Positions 25,262 through 34,130 are shown, counted from the first letter of the stretch. The stretch: 64,000 nt of DNA from Promicromonospora sp049532985 (GCF_049532985.1 NZ_CP186693.1:1612001-1676000), one strand, 5' to 3'. Notes: generated by a model from the sequence alone, not told the origin. A program made the numbers and translations.

Positions 25262-26113
25262 ATGCCTGGCACGTCCAGCACCACCGACATCGCCACTGCC
25301 GAGAGCCGGCCCGACCGCGTGCGCATCGGCGTCCAGCTCTGGCCCGGCGGCACACCCGACTACGCGACCTGGCGCCGAGCGGTGCAGCACGCCGAGGAAC
25401 TGGGCGCCGACGCAGTCTTCGGCTACGACCACCTCCACAAGCCGTTCGTCGACATCGTCGACGGCGTCCCGAGGCTGCACGAGGTGCAAGAAGACGTCAA
25501 CAACTTCGAAGGGTGGACCGCACTGGCGACATGGGGCGAGATCACCAGCAGGGCGGAGATCGGGCTCCTCGTGTCGGCCGTCGCCTTCCGCAACCCGGAC
25601 CTGCTCGCCGACATGGCGCGCACGGTCGATCACATCAGCAACGGTCGGCTCATCCTCGGTCTGGGGACCGGCTGGTACCAGAAGGACTTCGAGGTCTACC
25701 AGTACGACTTCGGCACGACGAAGTCGCGCTTCGACCACTTCGAGGAAAGCCTCGAGCGCATCAAGAACCGGCTGCAGCAGCTCACTCCGGCTCCGGTGCG
25801 CGACATCCCCATCCTCATCGGTGGTGGCGGCGAACGCCGTACCCTGCCGATCGTGGCGCGCTACGCCGACATCTGGCACAGCTTCGAGCCCATCGAGGAG
25901 TTTCGTCGCAAGAACGAATTGCTCAAGGGCCTCGTCGAGGAGGCCGGGCGAGATGAGGCGACGATCGAACGCGGAGTTGATTGGACCGACGAGGCCACCT
26001 CTGACGCTCTTGTCGCCGAGGGGGTGACCCTGTTCACCACTGAGATCCATCCCGACGAGAACGGGTACAACTTTTCCGAGCTGGAGAAGATGCTCGCCTG
26101 GCGGGACCGTTGA
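25262..26113 (+). CDS. LLM-class F420-dependent oxidoreductase
   Basis: A 283-residue TIM-barrel flavin/F420 oxidoreductase of the luciferase-like family. RIGVQLWPGGTPDYATWRRA is the usual first strand, GADAVFGYDHLHKP the second, ISNGRLILGLGTGWYQKDFE the conserved LG-G-GW motif, and IPILIGGGGERRTLPIVARY the late phosphate-binding loop. The short barrel and GWYQKDFE favour an F420 rather than FMN cofactor. The ATG at 25262 follows GAGAGG. The next gene is an HxlR regulator in the same direction, a frequent pairing for redox genes. Confidence 0.9.
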   Translation: MPGTSSTTDIATAESRPDRVRIGVQLWPGGTPDYATWRRAVQHAEELGADAVFGYDHLHKPFVDIVDGVPRLHEVQEDVNNFEGWTALATWGEITSRAEIGLLVSAVAFRNPDLLADMARTVDHISNGRLILGLGTGWYQKDFEVYQYDFGTTKSRFDHFEESLERIKNRLQQLTPAPVRDIPILIGGGGERRTLPIVARYADIWHSFEPIEEFRRKNELLKGLVEEAGRDEATIERGVDWTDEATSDALVAEGVTLFTTEIHPDENGYNFSELEKMLAWRDR

Positions 26114-26208
26114 CCGCCGAATCCATCCCTTCGGCCGAGAGAATCAACAGCGAGTTTCCGTCCCACGGGCGAGGCTTTCCGTGGCGGCTGGTGGAAAGGT
26201 CGATCCAG

Positions 26209-26559
26209 ATGACCGAGCGTGGGTTCTACTCCGGACTGGACGCCGCACTGTCCGTCGTCGGCGGCAGGTGGAAGTCCTTGGTGCTCTGGCAGCTCGCCGC
26301 ACACGGCCCGCAGAGGTTCGGCCAGCTGCGCCGCCTGGTCGACGGCGTGACGGAGAAGGTGTTGATCGGCGCGCTCAAAGACCTTGAAGCTGCGTCCGTC
26401 ATCGTCCGCAAGGACTTCCAGGAGCTTCCGCCTCATGTCGAATACTCCCTGACACCGTTCGGCGCGAGTCTCGCCGAAACGCTGCGCCCGCTGTGCGAAT
26501 GGGGATACGCCAACATGGACCGGATCGGGCAGCTGACGATCCTGCCCAGCCGATCCTGA
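26209..26559 (+). CDS. HxlR-family transcriptional regulator
   Basis: A 116-residue winged-helix regulator. DAALSVVGGRWKSLVLWQLA is the HxlR signature, FGQLRRLVDGVTEKVLIGAL the recognition region, and VEYSLTPFGASLAETLRPLC the wing and dimerisation helix. The ATG at 26209 (GGAAAGG nine bases upstream) gives the family's usual length. A TTG at 26110 that overlaps the LLM stop would add 33 residues. It lacks the N-terminal Cys of many quinone/aldehyde sensors of this family. Probably controls the LLM gene. Confidence 0.9.
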   Translation: MTERGFYSGLDAALSVVGGRWKSLVLWQLAAHGPQRFGQLRRLVDGVTEKVLIGALKDLEAASVIVRKDFQELPPHVEYSLTPFGASLAETLRPLCEWGYANMDRIGQLTILPSRS

Positions 26560-26712
26560 CGGTCGACGACGCCGAGCCTGGTCCGCACAGGCTGGGACGC
26601 GTCGGCGGACACCAGCGCGCTGTGGAGGCCACCTCGATGGCTCCAGCGCCGGGTGCGACCTGGTGTCCGCGCAGACTGCTGCGGACACCAGGACTTGGTC
26701 CTGCCGGCACAC

Positions 26713-27804
26713 CTACTCTCGGACACCGGTTCGTGCGGCCCGCTCGACCCGGGCGACCAGGCGGCTGTTGTGAGCGGCGTGCGCGAACCCAGGGGTGTGG
26801 TGGGTCCCGTCGGCGATGTCGCGCGCGAGGCTCGCGTACACCTCGCCCACGTTGATGGCGGCACCGGCCCAGATCTCGGCCGCGGCGGGTCCGGTACCCG
26901 TGGCGACGGGGCTGTCGGGCGCCTCGAAGTCGACGTTCGAGGTCAGCGTGAGGTCGCCGACCTGGACGCCGGCGGGGTGGTTGCCGGTCAGCCTGAGCCA
27001 GCCGTCGGCGCCTCGGACCTCGAGGCTGAACCGGGCATCGGGTACCGGGACACCGGCGAGGACCTGCACTCCGACGGCAGCTCCGGACGAGGTCTTGAGG
27101 ATCGCGTCGAGATGGTCCGGGACCTCGCGGGTGGTGGTCGTGCCGGTGTCGGTCAGCTTCACCTCGGGCCAGAGCAGCTCCGTGCGTGCATCGATCTCGG
27201 TGATGTCGCCGAGGATCGTCTCGATCACGTCCAGGACATGGCCTACCGCGATCGTCATGAAGCCTGCGCCGGCGTCGGCCTTGTCGAAGTACTCGTAGGC
27301 GCTCACCGACTCCGGGCCGTTCCCGAAGGTCGTCGCGGTCACTCGGGCTGACAGGAGTCGCCCGAGCCGGCCCTGGGCGATGATCTCGGCCGCCCGGCGT
27401 ACCGACGGGTTGAGGCTCCCTTGCAGCCCGATCGCGGTGTGCAGGGTACCGGCCGCCGCGGCCATCTCTTCCGTCTGGGCAACGCTCGCGCCCAGCGGGG
27501 ACTCCGAGTAGACGGCCTTGCCCGCCGCGAGGGCCGCGAGCACGAGCTCGCGGTGTGCCGGAACCTTGACGGCGACGGTGACGAGGTCGATCGACGGGTC
27601 GTTGATCAGCTCGTACGGGTCGGCGTACCAACGCTCGGCACCGAACACCTCGGCGGCCTCTCGAGCGCTCTCCTCACGCCGGGTCGCCACCGCCGCCAGC
27701 ACGAGCTGCGGTTGGGCCGCCAGCGCGGGGACGTGCGATGCGCCGGCCCAGCTCGCCTTCGTATCCGCGCCGATGATCCCGACACGAATCACACTGCTTG
27801 CCAT
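26713..27804 (-). CDS. Gfo/Idh/MocA-family oxidoreductase
   Basis: A ~363-residue NAD(P)-dependent sugar-type dehydrogenase. The Rossmann half opens with IRVGIIGADTKASWAGASHV and continues VTVAVKVPAHRELVLAALAA. Where most members have E-K-P, this one has VYSESPLGASVAQTEEM, so the catalytic lysine of that motif is missing, as in the galactose dehydrogenase-like branch. The C-terminal domain has GAGFMTIAVGHVLDVIETIL with the conserved His. The ATG at 27804 is preferred over the one at 27819. Substrate unknown. It is followed (upstream on this strand) by an aldo-keto reductase in the same orientation. Confidence 0.88.
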   Translation of the reverse strand: MASSVIRVGIIGADTKASWAGASHVPALAAQPQLVLAAVATRREESAREAAEVFGAERWYADPYELINDPSIDLVTVAVKVPAHRELVLAALAAGKAVYSESPLGASVAQTEEMAAAAGTLHTAIGLQGSLNPSVRRAAEIIAQGRLGRLLSARVTATTFGNGPESVSAYEYFDKADAGAGFMTIAVGHVLDVIETILGDITEIDARTELLWPEVKLTDTGTTTTREVPDHLDAILKTSSGAAVGVQVLAGVPVPDARFSLEVRGADGWLRLTGNHPAGVQVGDLTLTSNVDFEAPDSPVATGTGPAAAEIWAGAAINVGEVYASLARDIADGTHHTPGFAHAAHNSRLVARVERAARTGVRE

Positions 27805-27894
27805 GATCTGCTGCTCCATTCGGTCTGCTGCTCAACTCTTCTGCGGTTGAGACACGGTCGTCTCGTGCGGTTCGGCTCGGTCGTCGAGCCGCCT

Positions 27895-28866
27895 TCACCG
27901 GTCGATGGCGGCCATGCCGTCGCGGTCATGGCGGTCGCCGGACGCGGGCGTCAGGTCGTCCAGCCGGCTCACCTGGTCCGGGGTGAGCCGGATCCCGTCT
28001 GCAGCGATGTTCTCCTCAAGTCGCTCGACGCGTCGGGTACCGGGAATGGGGTTGATGTCCTCGCCCTTGGCCAGGAGCCAGGCCAGGGCGATCTGGGCGG
28101 GGGTGGCTCCGGTCTCGGTCGCCACGGCCCGGACCTCGTCGACGATGCGCAGGTTGCGTTCGAGGTTGCCGCCGGTGAAGCGCGGGTTGGTACGACGCCA
28201 GTCGCCGGCGTCCAGACCGTCCAGGGAACGGATGCGCCCGGTCAGGAAGCCATGACCCAGCGGGGAGTACGGCACCAGTCCGATCCCCAGCTCGCGCAGC
28301 ACCGGAAGCACCGCCGTCTCGGGGTCGCGCGTCCAGAGCGAGTACTCGCTCTGGACCGCAGCAACCGGGTGGACCGCGTGTGCGCGGCGGATGGTGGCGG
28401 GGCCGGCCTCGGACAGGCCGATGTAGCGGACCTTGCCCTGGGTGACCAGGTCGGCCAGGGCGTCGACGGTGTCCTCGATCGGGGTGTCCGGGTCAACTCG
28501 GTGCTGGTAGTACAGGTCGATGTGGTCGGTGCCCAGGCGCCGCAACGACCCCTCGACAGCGAGCCGGACGTTCGCCGGCGTGCTGTCGGCCCCGGGCCGG
28601 CCCGTGTGCGATACCAGGCCGAACTTGGTGGCGAGCACCACCTCGTCCCGACGACCCCTGACCGCGCGACCCAGCAGGGTTTCGTTGGCCCCTTCGCCGT
28701 ACGCCTCGGCGGTGTCCAGGTGGGTGACACCGAGGTCCAGAGCGCGCTGGATGGTGCGGACGGAGTCCTCCTCGGACTCGTCCTTGCCCGTGTAGAAGGC
28801 GGACATGCCCATGACTCCTAGACCGAGGCGCGAGACCTCAAGCCCGCCTAGTGACGTGGTCTGCAT
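27895..28866 (-). CDS. Aldo/keto reductase
   Basis: A 323-residue NADPH-dependent AKR. The catalytic tetrad is visible: D and Y in HLDTAEAYGEGANETLLG, K in VVLATKFGLVS, H in IDLYYQHRVDPDTP. The end IPGTRRVERLEENIAA is the NADPH-binding loop (AKR13-like). The ATG at 28866 follows GAGGAAC. It is divergent from the MarR gene at 29014 with three operator copies between them, so induction by the MarR ligand is expected; it probably detoxifies reactive carbonyls, which is inference. Confidence 0.92.
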   Translation of the reverse strand: MQTTSLGGLEVSRLGLGVMGMSAFYTGKDESEEDSVRTIQRALDLGVTHLDTAEAYGEGANETLLGRAVRGRRDEVVLATKFGLVSHTGRPGADSTPANVRLAVEGSLRRLGTDHIDLYYQHRVDPDTPIEDTVDALADLVTQGKVRYIGLSEAGPATIRRAHAVHPVAAVQSEYSLWTRDPETAVLPVLRELGIGLVPYSPLGHGFLTGRIRSLDGLDAGDWRRTNPRFTGGNLERNLRIVDEVRAVATETGATPAQIALAWLLAKGEDINPIPGTRRVERLEENIAADGIRLTPDQVSRLDDLTPASGDRHDRDGMAAIDR

Positions 28867-28925
28867 CGAGTGTTCCTCTCGGGGGTCGATTCGCCAGGCC
28901 CACAGCCGGCACGTCGACCGGACAG

Positions 28926-28993
28926 GAACTTGACGCATCAAGATGAACTTGACGTGTCAAGTTCTACTCTCTCGAACTTGATGCGTCAATAAC
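28926..28993. promoter_or_regulatory. Three MarR-type operators
   Basis: Three copies of a 20-bp dyad: GAACTTGACGCATCAAGATG at 28926-28945, GAACTTGACGTGTCAAGTTC at 28945-28964 (9-bp arms perfect, 2-bp centre) and GAACTTGATGCGTCAATAAC at 28974-28993. Copies start 19 and 29 bp apart. They fill the AKR/MarR intergenic region. Confidence 0.8.
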
Positions 28994-29013
28994 TGCCGTC
29001 GTAGGCTGGTTGC

Positions 29014-29658
29014 ATGGCCACGGCAGCGGGTGCTCAGGTGCGCGACGAGAGAGTCGAGGAGGGCGGCTCCGTGTCCCGCGTGACACCGACGGCGGCCGCA
29101 GAAGAGCCTCACGGCACAGCGGCCGGTGCGGAGCCGCTCGTCGGGTCGGACGACGAGCCGCGATGGTTGAACGGTGATGAGCTGGCTGCTTGGCTGGCCA
29201 ACTCCGCGATCATGATCAGCCTGCCCGCCGCCCTGGACGCGCGGATGCAGCGCGAGTCCCGGATGACCTTCTTCGAGTACATGGTGCTGTCGGTCCTCTC
29301 CGAGGAGCCGGACCGGACCATGCAGATGAGCTCTCTCGCTGTGCGCACGTCGGCGTCGTTGTCGCGGTTGTCGCACGTCGTCGGACGACTGGAGAAGCGA
29401 GGGCTCCTCGCCAGGTCCCGGATACCCGGCGCGGGTCGCCGCACCAACACCACCCTGACCCAGGCCGGGTACGACGTCGTGGTCGCGGCGGCGCCCGGGC
29501 ATGTCGCGGCAGTCCGCGAATATCTGATCGACTCGCTCGATCCGCGCGACCTGATGGCCTTGACGCGCATCGGCGCAGCAGTGGACGCCGCGATCAACAA
29601 GGGACGAACCGCGCCCGCACCTGTGACGACGGCTCACACCGACGTTCTCGAGCCGTAG
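29014..29658 (+). CDS. MarR-family regulator of the aldo/keto reductase
   Basis: A 214-residue winged-helix regulator with a long N-terminal extension (~55 residues, alanine/glutamate-rich) before the MarR core: MTFFEYMVLSVLSEEPDRTM, SSLAVRTSASLSRLSHVVGR and LEKRGLLARSRIPGAGRRTN (the D/R-x-R wing). The extension could be over-called: a GTG at 29071 would shorten it. The three 20-bp dyads at 28926 lie directly upstream and between it and the divergent AKR. Confidence 0.88.
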   Translation: MATAAGAQVRDERVEEGGSVSRVTPTAAAEEPHGTAAGAEPLVGSDDEPRWLNGDELAAWLANSAIMISLPAALDARMQRESRMTFFEYMVLSVLSEEPDRTMQMSSLAVRTSASLSRLSHVVGRLEKRGLLARSRIPGAGRRTNTTLTQAGYDVVVAAAPGHVAAVREYLIDSLDPRDLMALTRIGAAVDAAINKGRTAPAPVTTAHTDVLEP

Positions 29659-29809
29659 CAGACCGGGGCACGCCACGGCCCTGACGAGACCTGGACGCAG
29701 ACCCGGCCGAACACCAGAGGTGCAGGGAAGTGCCGTGGCGCCCCTGGTCTTCCGCCGCCCAGCAGCTTGACCGGGACATTGAGACCGAACCCGCCGACGA
29801 CGCAGCTGG

Positions 29810-30418
29810 TCAGAGGCGATCCTCGGGTGGGCGCGAGGTGGCCAGGGCGGCGAGGTAGTCGTCCAGAAGCTCGACCTGCCGCTGTGGTGTGAACGTCGCA
29901 GGGTCGAGCAGGGCTTGAACCACGAGGCCGAGAGTGAAGGACTGGGAGCCGGCCGCGATGTCTGCCGGGTTGCCTGGGGGAAGCTCGCCGAGCTCCTGGG
30001 CTGCGGTCACCCGTTCGCGCAACGTGTCGCGGCTCTGGGCGTACTTGCGGGCGTAGTCGGCCTGCAGGGCGCCGTCGGAGAGTGCGGCGTCCCATGAGGA
30101 GACCCAGATCCGGTTGCTGTCCATGGCTTCTGGGGTCAGCGGCAGGATGTCCATCAGAGCGTGCCTCAGGGCGATCAGTCCTTTGCCGGCGGGGCGGCGC
30201 GGGCGGGCGATGGTCCGCCGTTCGAGCAGGTCGAGGGCGTACGCGACGAGGGCCTGCTTGGTGGGGAAGTAGTGCGTGAGCAGACCCGTGGTCGCGCCGA
30301 GCTCGGTCGCCACCGCGCGCAGCGTGAGGCCGGCGAAGCCGCGTGTGGCCATCACCTGCCAGACGGCTTCGGACACCTCACGGCGACGGGCCTCGTGATC
30401 TCCCTTGGGACGCGGCAT
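29810..30418 (-). CDS. TetR-family repressor (BetI-like)
   Basis: A 202-residue TetR protein. The HTH reads RREVSEAVWQVMATRGFAGL, TLRAVATELGATTGLLTHYF and PTKQALVAYALDLLE, characteristic of the BetI/AcrR subgroup with a GLLTHYFPTK recognition helix. The C-terminal domain has MDSNRIWVSSWDAALSDGAL. It starts at the ATG at 30418. Divergent from the acetyltransferase at 30470; the 50-bp gap has an AAACGCTTGTT stretch on which it may act, which is weak evidence. Confidence 0.9.
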   Translation of the reverse strand: MPRPKGDHEARRREVSEAVWQVMATRGFAGLTLRAVATELGATTGLLTHYFPTKQALVAYALDLLERRTIARPRRPAGKGLIALRHALMDILPLTPEAMDSNRIWVSSWDAALSDGALQADYARKYAQSRDTLRERVTAAQELGELPPGNPADIAAGSQSFTLGLVVQALLDPATFTPQRQVELLDDYLAALATSRPPEDRL

Positions 30419-30469
30419 GCTGCCACGGTACATTGTCCAAACGCTTGTTATGCGAATGGAGGAGTCCTC

Positions 30470-31021
30470 ATGTTCTCGCTGGTGCTGCGCGACGGTGTTC
30501 ACCTCGCCCCGCTGGAGGTCTGGCATGCCGAGGAGTTCGCGGCCCACATGGACCGAGCTCGTGAGCACATCCGACCGTGGGTCGGCCCCACGTTCGTCAC
30601 CGACGATCTGGACGGGGCACGGAGCACGCTCAGGCGGTACGCGGCGCGCCAGGCTGAGGACGGCGGCCGCCTGTACGGCATCTGGCGTGCCGGTGTCCTG
30701 GTCGGCGGCGTGATGTTCACCGATCTCGACGCCGGTTCCGGAGTGTGCGAGATCGGATGCTGGCTGGAACCCTCCGCCGAGGGGCACGGTCTGATCACCC
30801 AGGCGTCGGGTGTCCTGCTGGACTGGGCCTTCGCGTCGCGGGGGCTGCACCGGGCCGAATGGCACTGCCGCGCCGACAACGACCGCAGCTCGGCGGTGGC
30901 CAAGCGGCTCGGCATGACGCTGGAGGGTGTTCGGCGTGAGGCCTGGCCGTACCAGGGCAGGCGTTACGACAAGCAGGTCTGGGCGGTCCTCGCTCCCGAA
31001 TGGCAGGCCTTGGGGCGGTGA
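30470..31021 (+). CDS. GNAT-family acetyltransferase (RimL-like)
   Basis: A 183-residue RimJ/RimL-type enzyme: SLVLRDGVHLAPLEVWHAEE opening, HIRPWVGPTFVTDD, GVCEIGCWLEPSAEGHGLIT with the acetyl-CoA loop, and LHRAEWHCRADNDRSSAVAK plus RLGMTLEGVRREAW. This is close to ribosomal-protein serine acetyltransferase of L7/L12, but a small-molecule acceptor is possible. The ATG at 30470 follows GGAGGAG. Divergent from a TetR gene that probably represses it. Confidence 0.9.
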   Translation: MFSLVLRDGVHLAPLEVWHAEEFAAHMDRAREHIRPWVGPTFVTDDLDGARSTLRRYAARQAEDGGRLYGIWRAGVLVGGVMFTDLDAGSGVCEIGCWLEPSAEGHGLITQASGVLLDWAFASRGLHRAEWHCRADNDRSSAVAKRLGMTLEGVRREAWPYQGRRYDKQVWAVLAPEWQALGR

Positions 31022-31067
31022 AGCAGCCGCTCGTCGGCGGCAGTCGTCGCAGTGTCGTGCGACGGAC

Positions 31068-31685
31068 TCAGCTCGTGGGTTCCACCTCGCCAGCTCGCTC
31101 GAGCGCCGTGGTGAGGAGATCCGTCACGTCCACCGACGCCTCACCACTCCCGCTGTGTGTCACCCCGACGCCGACAAGGCGTCCGTCCTCCGCCTCTGCG
31201 AACGCGATGCTGCCGACTTCCACCGGGTTCGACGACGCGCTCGTGAAGGTGAATCCCAGGGCCCCGTCGGGTAGACCGCCGATCTGCTCCCAGGTCGCCT
31301 CGCCGTAGTCGCCCTCCTCGGCGTCGGCCGAGCAGTCGTCGACAGCCGCTTGGATGGCCGCGAGCATCGATTCGGCATCGGGATAGTACCCGCCCCCGGG
31401 AACGAACGCGGTGGCGCCGACGACGTCACCGTTCTCGAGCGCGTACTGCTCGCCGGTCGTCCCGTCGGCGGCGTTCGACAGCTTCGACTCCAGGTAGCCG
31501 AGCGCGTCGCACCAGCCGGTCCCTGGTGCTCCCATGTCGCCATCGGTGGTCTCTTCGATCCGGGGGAGTGCGCCGGTGTCCAGCAATGTCGAGCCGGCGC
31601 CGCAGGCGGTCAACAGGAACGGAGCCGCGCACAGCGCGGCGACCAGGCCGGACATGCCGCGTCGTGTCGTGGTCCAAGAACGCAT
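31068..31685 (-). CDS. Small secreted lipoprotein, DUF3558-like
   Basis: A 205-residue lipoprotein: signal peptide MSGLVAALCAAPFLLTAC with the lipid-attached C28, then an exported domain with GTGWCDALGYLESKLSNAAD and AVDDCSADAEEGDYGEATWE (a Cys pair likely forming a disulfide) and closing strands VEVGSIAFAEAEDGRLVGVG. It resembles DUF3558-type lipoproteins of actinobacteria, function unknown. The ATG at 31685 with AAGGGAAA upstream is preferred; an ATG at 31739 lies farther upstream. Confidence 0.72.
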   Translation of the reverse strand: MRSWTTTRRGMSGLVAALCAAPFLLTACGAGSTLLDTGALPRIEETTDGDMGAPGTGWCDALGYLESKLSNAADGTTGEQYALENGDVVGATAFVPGGGYYPDAESMLAAIQAAVDDCSADAEEGDYGEATWEQIGGLPDGALGFTFTSASSNPVEVGSIAFAEAEDGRLVGVGVTHSGSGEASVDVTDLLTTALERAGEVEPTS

Positions 31686-31929
31686 TCTTGTAGTTTCCCT
31701 TGAAGTCGCCGCGGTCACATTCTCATCGAGGTAGCTCATCGCCTGGCGAGCGTAGCGGCCCACGTCACCCGCCGGGACGTGGGTCACGCCGGTCTGCTCC
31801 AGCCCGAACGGCGCATCCCTCCCTGTCGTGCGCGGCCCTATCAGTACCCCGAGATCGCCGGCGACGACGTGGTCGGCTTCGTGCGCTCCGGGTGGCTGGA
31901 AAGGGCTGATCGCCCAGCGCTCGATCTCG

Positions 31930-32607
31930 CTATCGCCCGACGGCGACGGTTCCGCTGGCCTGCGACCAGCGGGCCAGCGCCGCGATCGCCACCACATCGA
32001 GGACCACGACGCAACGCTCGACGAGCCCGAGTGCCGAGTCGCTGAGCGCTCCCGGACCGCTGTCCGCCAGGAGGACCAGGGCGAACGGCACCACGCAGGC
32101 CATGGTCAGGCCGGCCACGACGCCGACGGCCCGAGCGTGCGAGCGCCATCGAGGATCGCCTCGATGCCGCCACCACAGCAGTCCGCAGAGCGCGGGCAGG
32201 CTGACGAAGTTCACGACGGTGCAGACCATGTGGACCGTGCCGTACCAGGTGCTCGGGCCTCTGACCGGGTCCTTGAGGACGACGGTCAGCCCCAGCAGGC
32301 TGAGGCACCACAGCCCGAGGAGCGTCGTCGCCACGGGCCGGGACCGCAGGAGCCCGTCGCGGACCCAGTGGGCGCCCAGCAGGACGACGGCGAGATTCGC
32401 TCCGAGCAGGGCCAGCGTGTAGGCCACGCCGGGCTCCGCGGTGCGCACCGGGTACTCCGACATGAGGTCGCGGACCGGGTCCACACCGCCGGAACCGGGC
32501 AGCATGTGCACGCCGATCAGGGTCACGAGGGCGGCCGCGGCCAGGTAGAGCGCCTGGCGCGGGAGCGGGCGCCGGAGCGGGCGCGGGCGCGGCGAAGTGG
32601 TCTCCAT
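31930..32607 (-). CDS. DUF998 membrane protein
   Basis: A 225-residue protein with six membrane helices. ALYLAAAALVTLIGVHMLPG, then VDPVRDLMSEYPVRTAEPGV matches the loop after helix 1 of DUF998 (VDP-x-RDxxSEY). The second half has the HMVCTVVNFVSLPALCGLLW stretch. Second DUF998 gene in the window (the other at 14833), not closely similar. The ATG at 32607 avoids a noncoding-looking leader. Monocistronic, function unknown. Confidence 0.82.
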   Translation of the reverse strand: METTSPRPRPLRRPLPRQALYLAAAALVTLIGVHMLPGSGGVDPVRDLMSEYPVRTAEPGVAYTLALLGANLAVVLLGAHWVRDGLLRSRPVATTLLGLWCLSLLGLTVVLKDPVRGPSTWYGTVHMVCTVVNFVSLPALCGLLWWRHRGDPRWRSHARAVGVVAGLTMACVVPFALVLLADSGPGALSDSALGLVERCVVVLDVVAIAALARWSQASGTVAVGR

Positions 32608-32728
32608 GGGGCCGAAGCTAGGCAACGGGCCTGATGCCCCGGAATGGTGCACGCCGCCGCGTTCCGGTGGGGCTGTCCTCCGCGGTGCAGCCCGAGCGCC
32701 TGGACGGCGGGTGCCGCGCTGCTATAGA

Positions 32729-32746
32729 TTTCAGTCGTGGCTGAAA
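32729..32746. promoter_or_regulatory. Operator overlapping the GbsR-like gene start
   Basis: TTTCAG-TCGTGG-CTGAAA, 6-bp perfect arms. A TATAGAT -10 hexamer (32724-32730) abuts it, so transcription should begin about 32737 and the dyad would block the polymerase. Likely autoregulation. Confidence 0.55.
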
Positions 32747-32763
32747 CGCATAGCAAGGACTCC

Positions 32764-33210
32764 ATGAGCGAGGAGCGCCAGGACCAGCTCATGCGATGGG
32801 TGGAACAGGTGGCCACCTTCTGTGTGGAGGAGTGGGGGCTGCCGCCGATCACCGGGCGGGTCCTGGGCTGGTTGATGATCTGCGACCCGCCCGAGCAGTC
32901 CGCCGGCGAGATCGCGGACACCATCCAGGCGAGCCGGGCGTCTCTGACCTCGAACATGCGCCTGCTCACCGCCATCGGGCTGGTGCGCAAGGTGCGCCGT
33001 CCCGGTGACCGCACGGCCTACTACCGCATCGAGGACGACGCCTGGCGCAAGGTCGTCGAACGCAAGCTCGACAGCCTGAGCGCGTTCGGCGGCATCGCCG
33101 AGGAGGGCTTCGCCCTCGTCGGCCGCGAAGGCGCCGGCCGCATCAAGGCGGCCCAGGAGTCCCTGACCTGGCTGCGCGACATCGCCGCCCGCAACCCCCT
33201 GAAGCGCTAG
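32764..33210 (+). CDS. GbsR/MarR-family regulator
   Basis: A 148-residue winged-helix regulator: QVATFCVEEWGLPPITGRVL and GWLMICDPPEQSAGEIADTI, then QASRASLTSNMRLLTAIGLV and RKVRRPGDRTAYYRIEDDAW. This is the GbsR pattern seen near transport and methylation genes. Start: ATG at 32764 with AAGGA upstream; alternatively the in-frame GTG at 32737 lies where transcription should begin (leaderless). It is followed 7 bp later by a methyltransferase gene, probably its target. Confidence 0.88.
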   Translation: MSEERQDQLMRWVEQVATFCVEEWGLPPITGRVLGWLMICDPPEQSAGEIADTIQASRASLTSNMRLLTAIGLVRKVRRPGDRTAYYRIEDDAWRKVVERKLDSLSAFGGIAEEGFALVGREGAGRIKAAQESLTWLRDIAARNPLKR

Positions 33211-33217
33211 GAGAGCC

Positions 33218-34042
33218 ATGCCGTCCCTCCAGCTCGACCTCAGCCCGGTCCAGGAGACGCTGCTGCTCACCCTGTACGCACGAGCACAGGACAGCAGGGC
33301 ACCGGCTCCGATCCTCGGCGACACCCTCGCTGCAGCGATCGCGGACCGCATCGCCCAGGACACCGGCTACGACTTCGGCAGGCTCAAGGTCAGACCGAGC
33401 CTCGTCGCCAGCACCGCGCTCCGCGCCAAGAAGCTCGACGACGTCGTCCGCCAGTTCACCACCACGCACCCCGAGGCGGTCGTCGTCGACCTGGGCTGCG
33501 GCCTCGACACCCGGATGGCCCGCTGCACCCCACCCGCCGGCGTCGACTGGTACGACGTCGATCTTCCCCAGGTCACGGAGCTGCGCCAGCAGTATCTCCC
33601 GGGTCGGTCACACCTGGTCGCCACGGACATCACCGCGGAGAGCTGGTCAGAGGTCCTGCCGGACGACCGGCCCACCATGATCGTGGCCGAAGGCGTGCTG
33701 CCCTTCCTGCCGGGTGACTCCTTCCCGGCCATGATCCGCCAGCTGACCACCCGGCTCCGGGCCGGCGAGCTCGCGCTCAACGGCTACACCCGCTTCGCCG
33801 CCTGGGCGATGAGGTACGACGCCTCCATCAAGGCCCTCGGCATCGATGCCGCCCAAGGCTTCGACGACCCCCGCGAGCCGGAACGCTGGAATGCGGGCCT
33901 CACCCTGATCTCTGAACGGCTGCTCACCCGCGCCCCGGAAGTCGCAGCGTTCCCGCAGCCCGTACGTGCGCTGACTCGCCTCGTGGCGCACAGCACCGCG
34001 ATGTCCCGACAAGGCGCGCGCATACTCCACTACCGGTTCTGA
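33218..34042 (+). CDS. TcmP-like class I SAM-dependent methyltransferase
   Basis: A 274-residue O-methyltransferase of the leucine-carboxyl-methyltransferase-like/TcmP family: LSPVQETLLLTLYARAQDSR opening, LGDTLAAAIADRIAQDTGYD, SAM motif AVVVDLGCGLDTRMARC and the acidic strand DWYDVDLPQVTELRQQYLPG, later VAEGVLPFLPG. Family members methylate carboxyl or hydroxyl groups of polyketide-like or unknown metabolites. The ATG at 33218 follows GGAGAG, 7 bp after the regulator's stop, so both form an operon. Confidence 0.9.
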   Translation: MPSLQLDLSPVQETLLLTLYARAQDSRAPAPILGDTLAAAIADRIAQDTGYDFGRLKVRPSLVASTALRAKKLDDVVRQFTTTHPEAVVVDLGCGLDTRMARCTPPAGVDWYDVDLPQVTELRQQYLPGRSHLVATDITAESWSEVLPDDRPTMIVAEGVLPFLPGDSFPAMIRQLTTRLRAGELALNGYTRFAAWAMRYDASIKALGIDAAQGFDDPREPERWNAGLTLISERLLTRAPEVAAFPQPVRALTRLVAHSTAMSRQGARILHYRF

Positions 34043-34130
34043 ACGGCCTCAGCGGTTTCACCCGTCCTGGATCGAGCTCAGGGTCTGCGACCCGCGTAGG
34101 CTCCCCACAGGGCAGAGGCCCGGGAGATGT

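Noticed and set aside
30420..30470. Strong TetR operator between the TetR and GNAT genes
   Set aside because: The AAACGCTTGTT stretch does not form a clear dyad, so I did not list it as a site.
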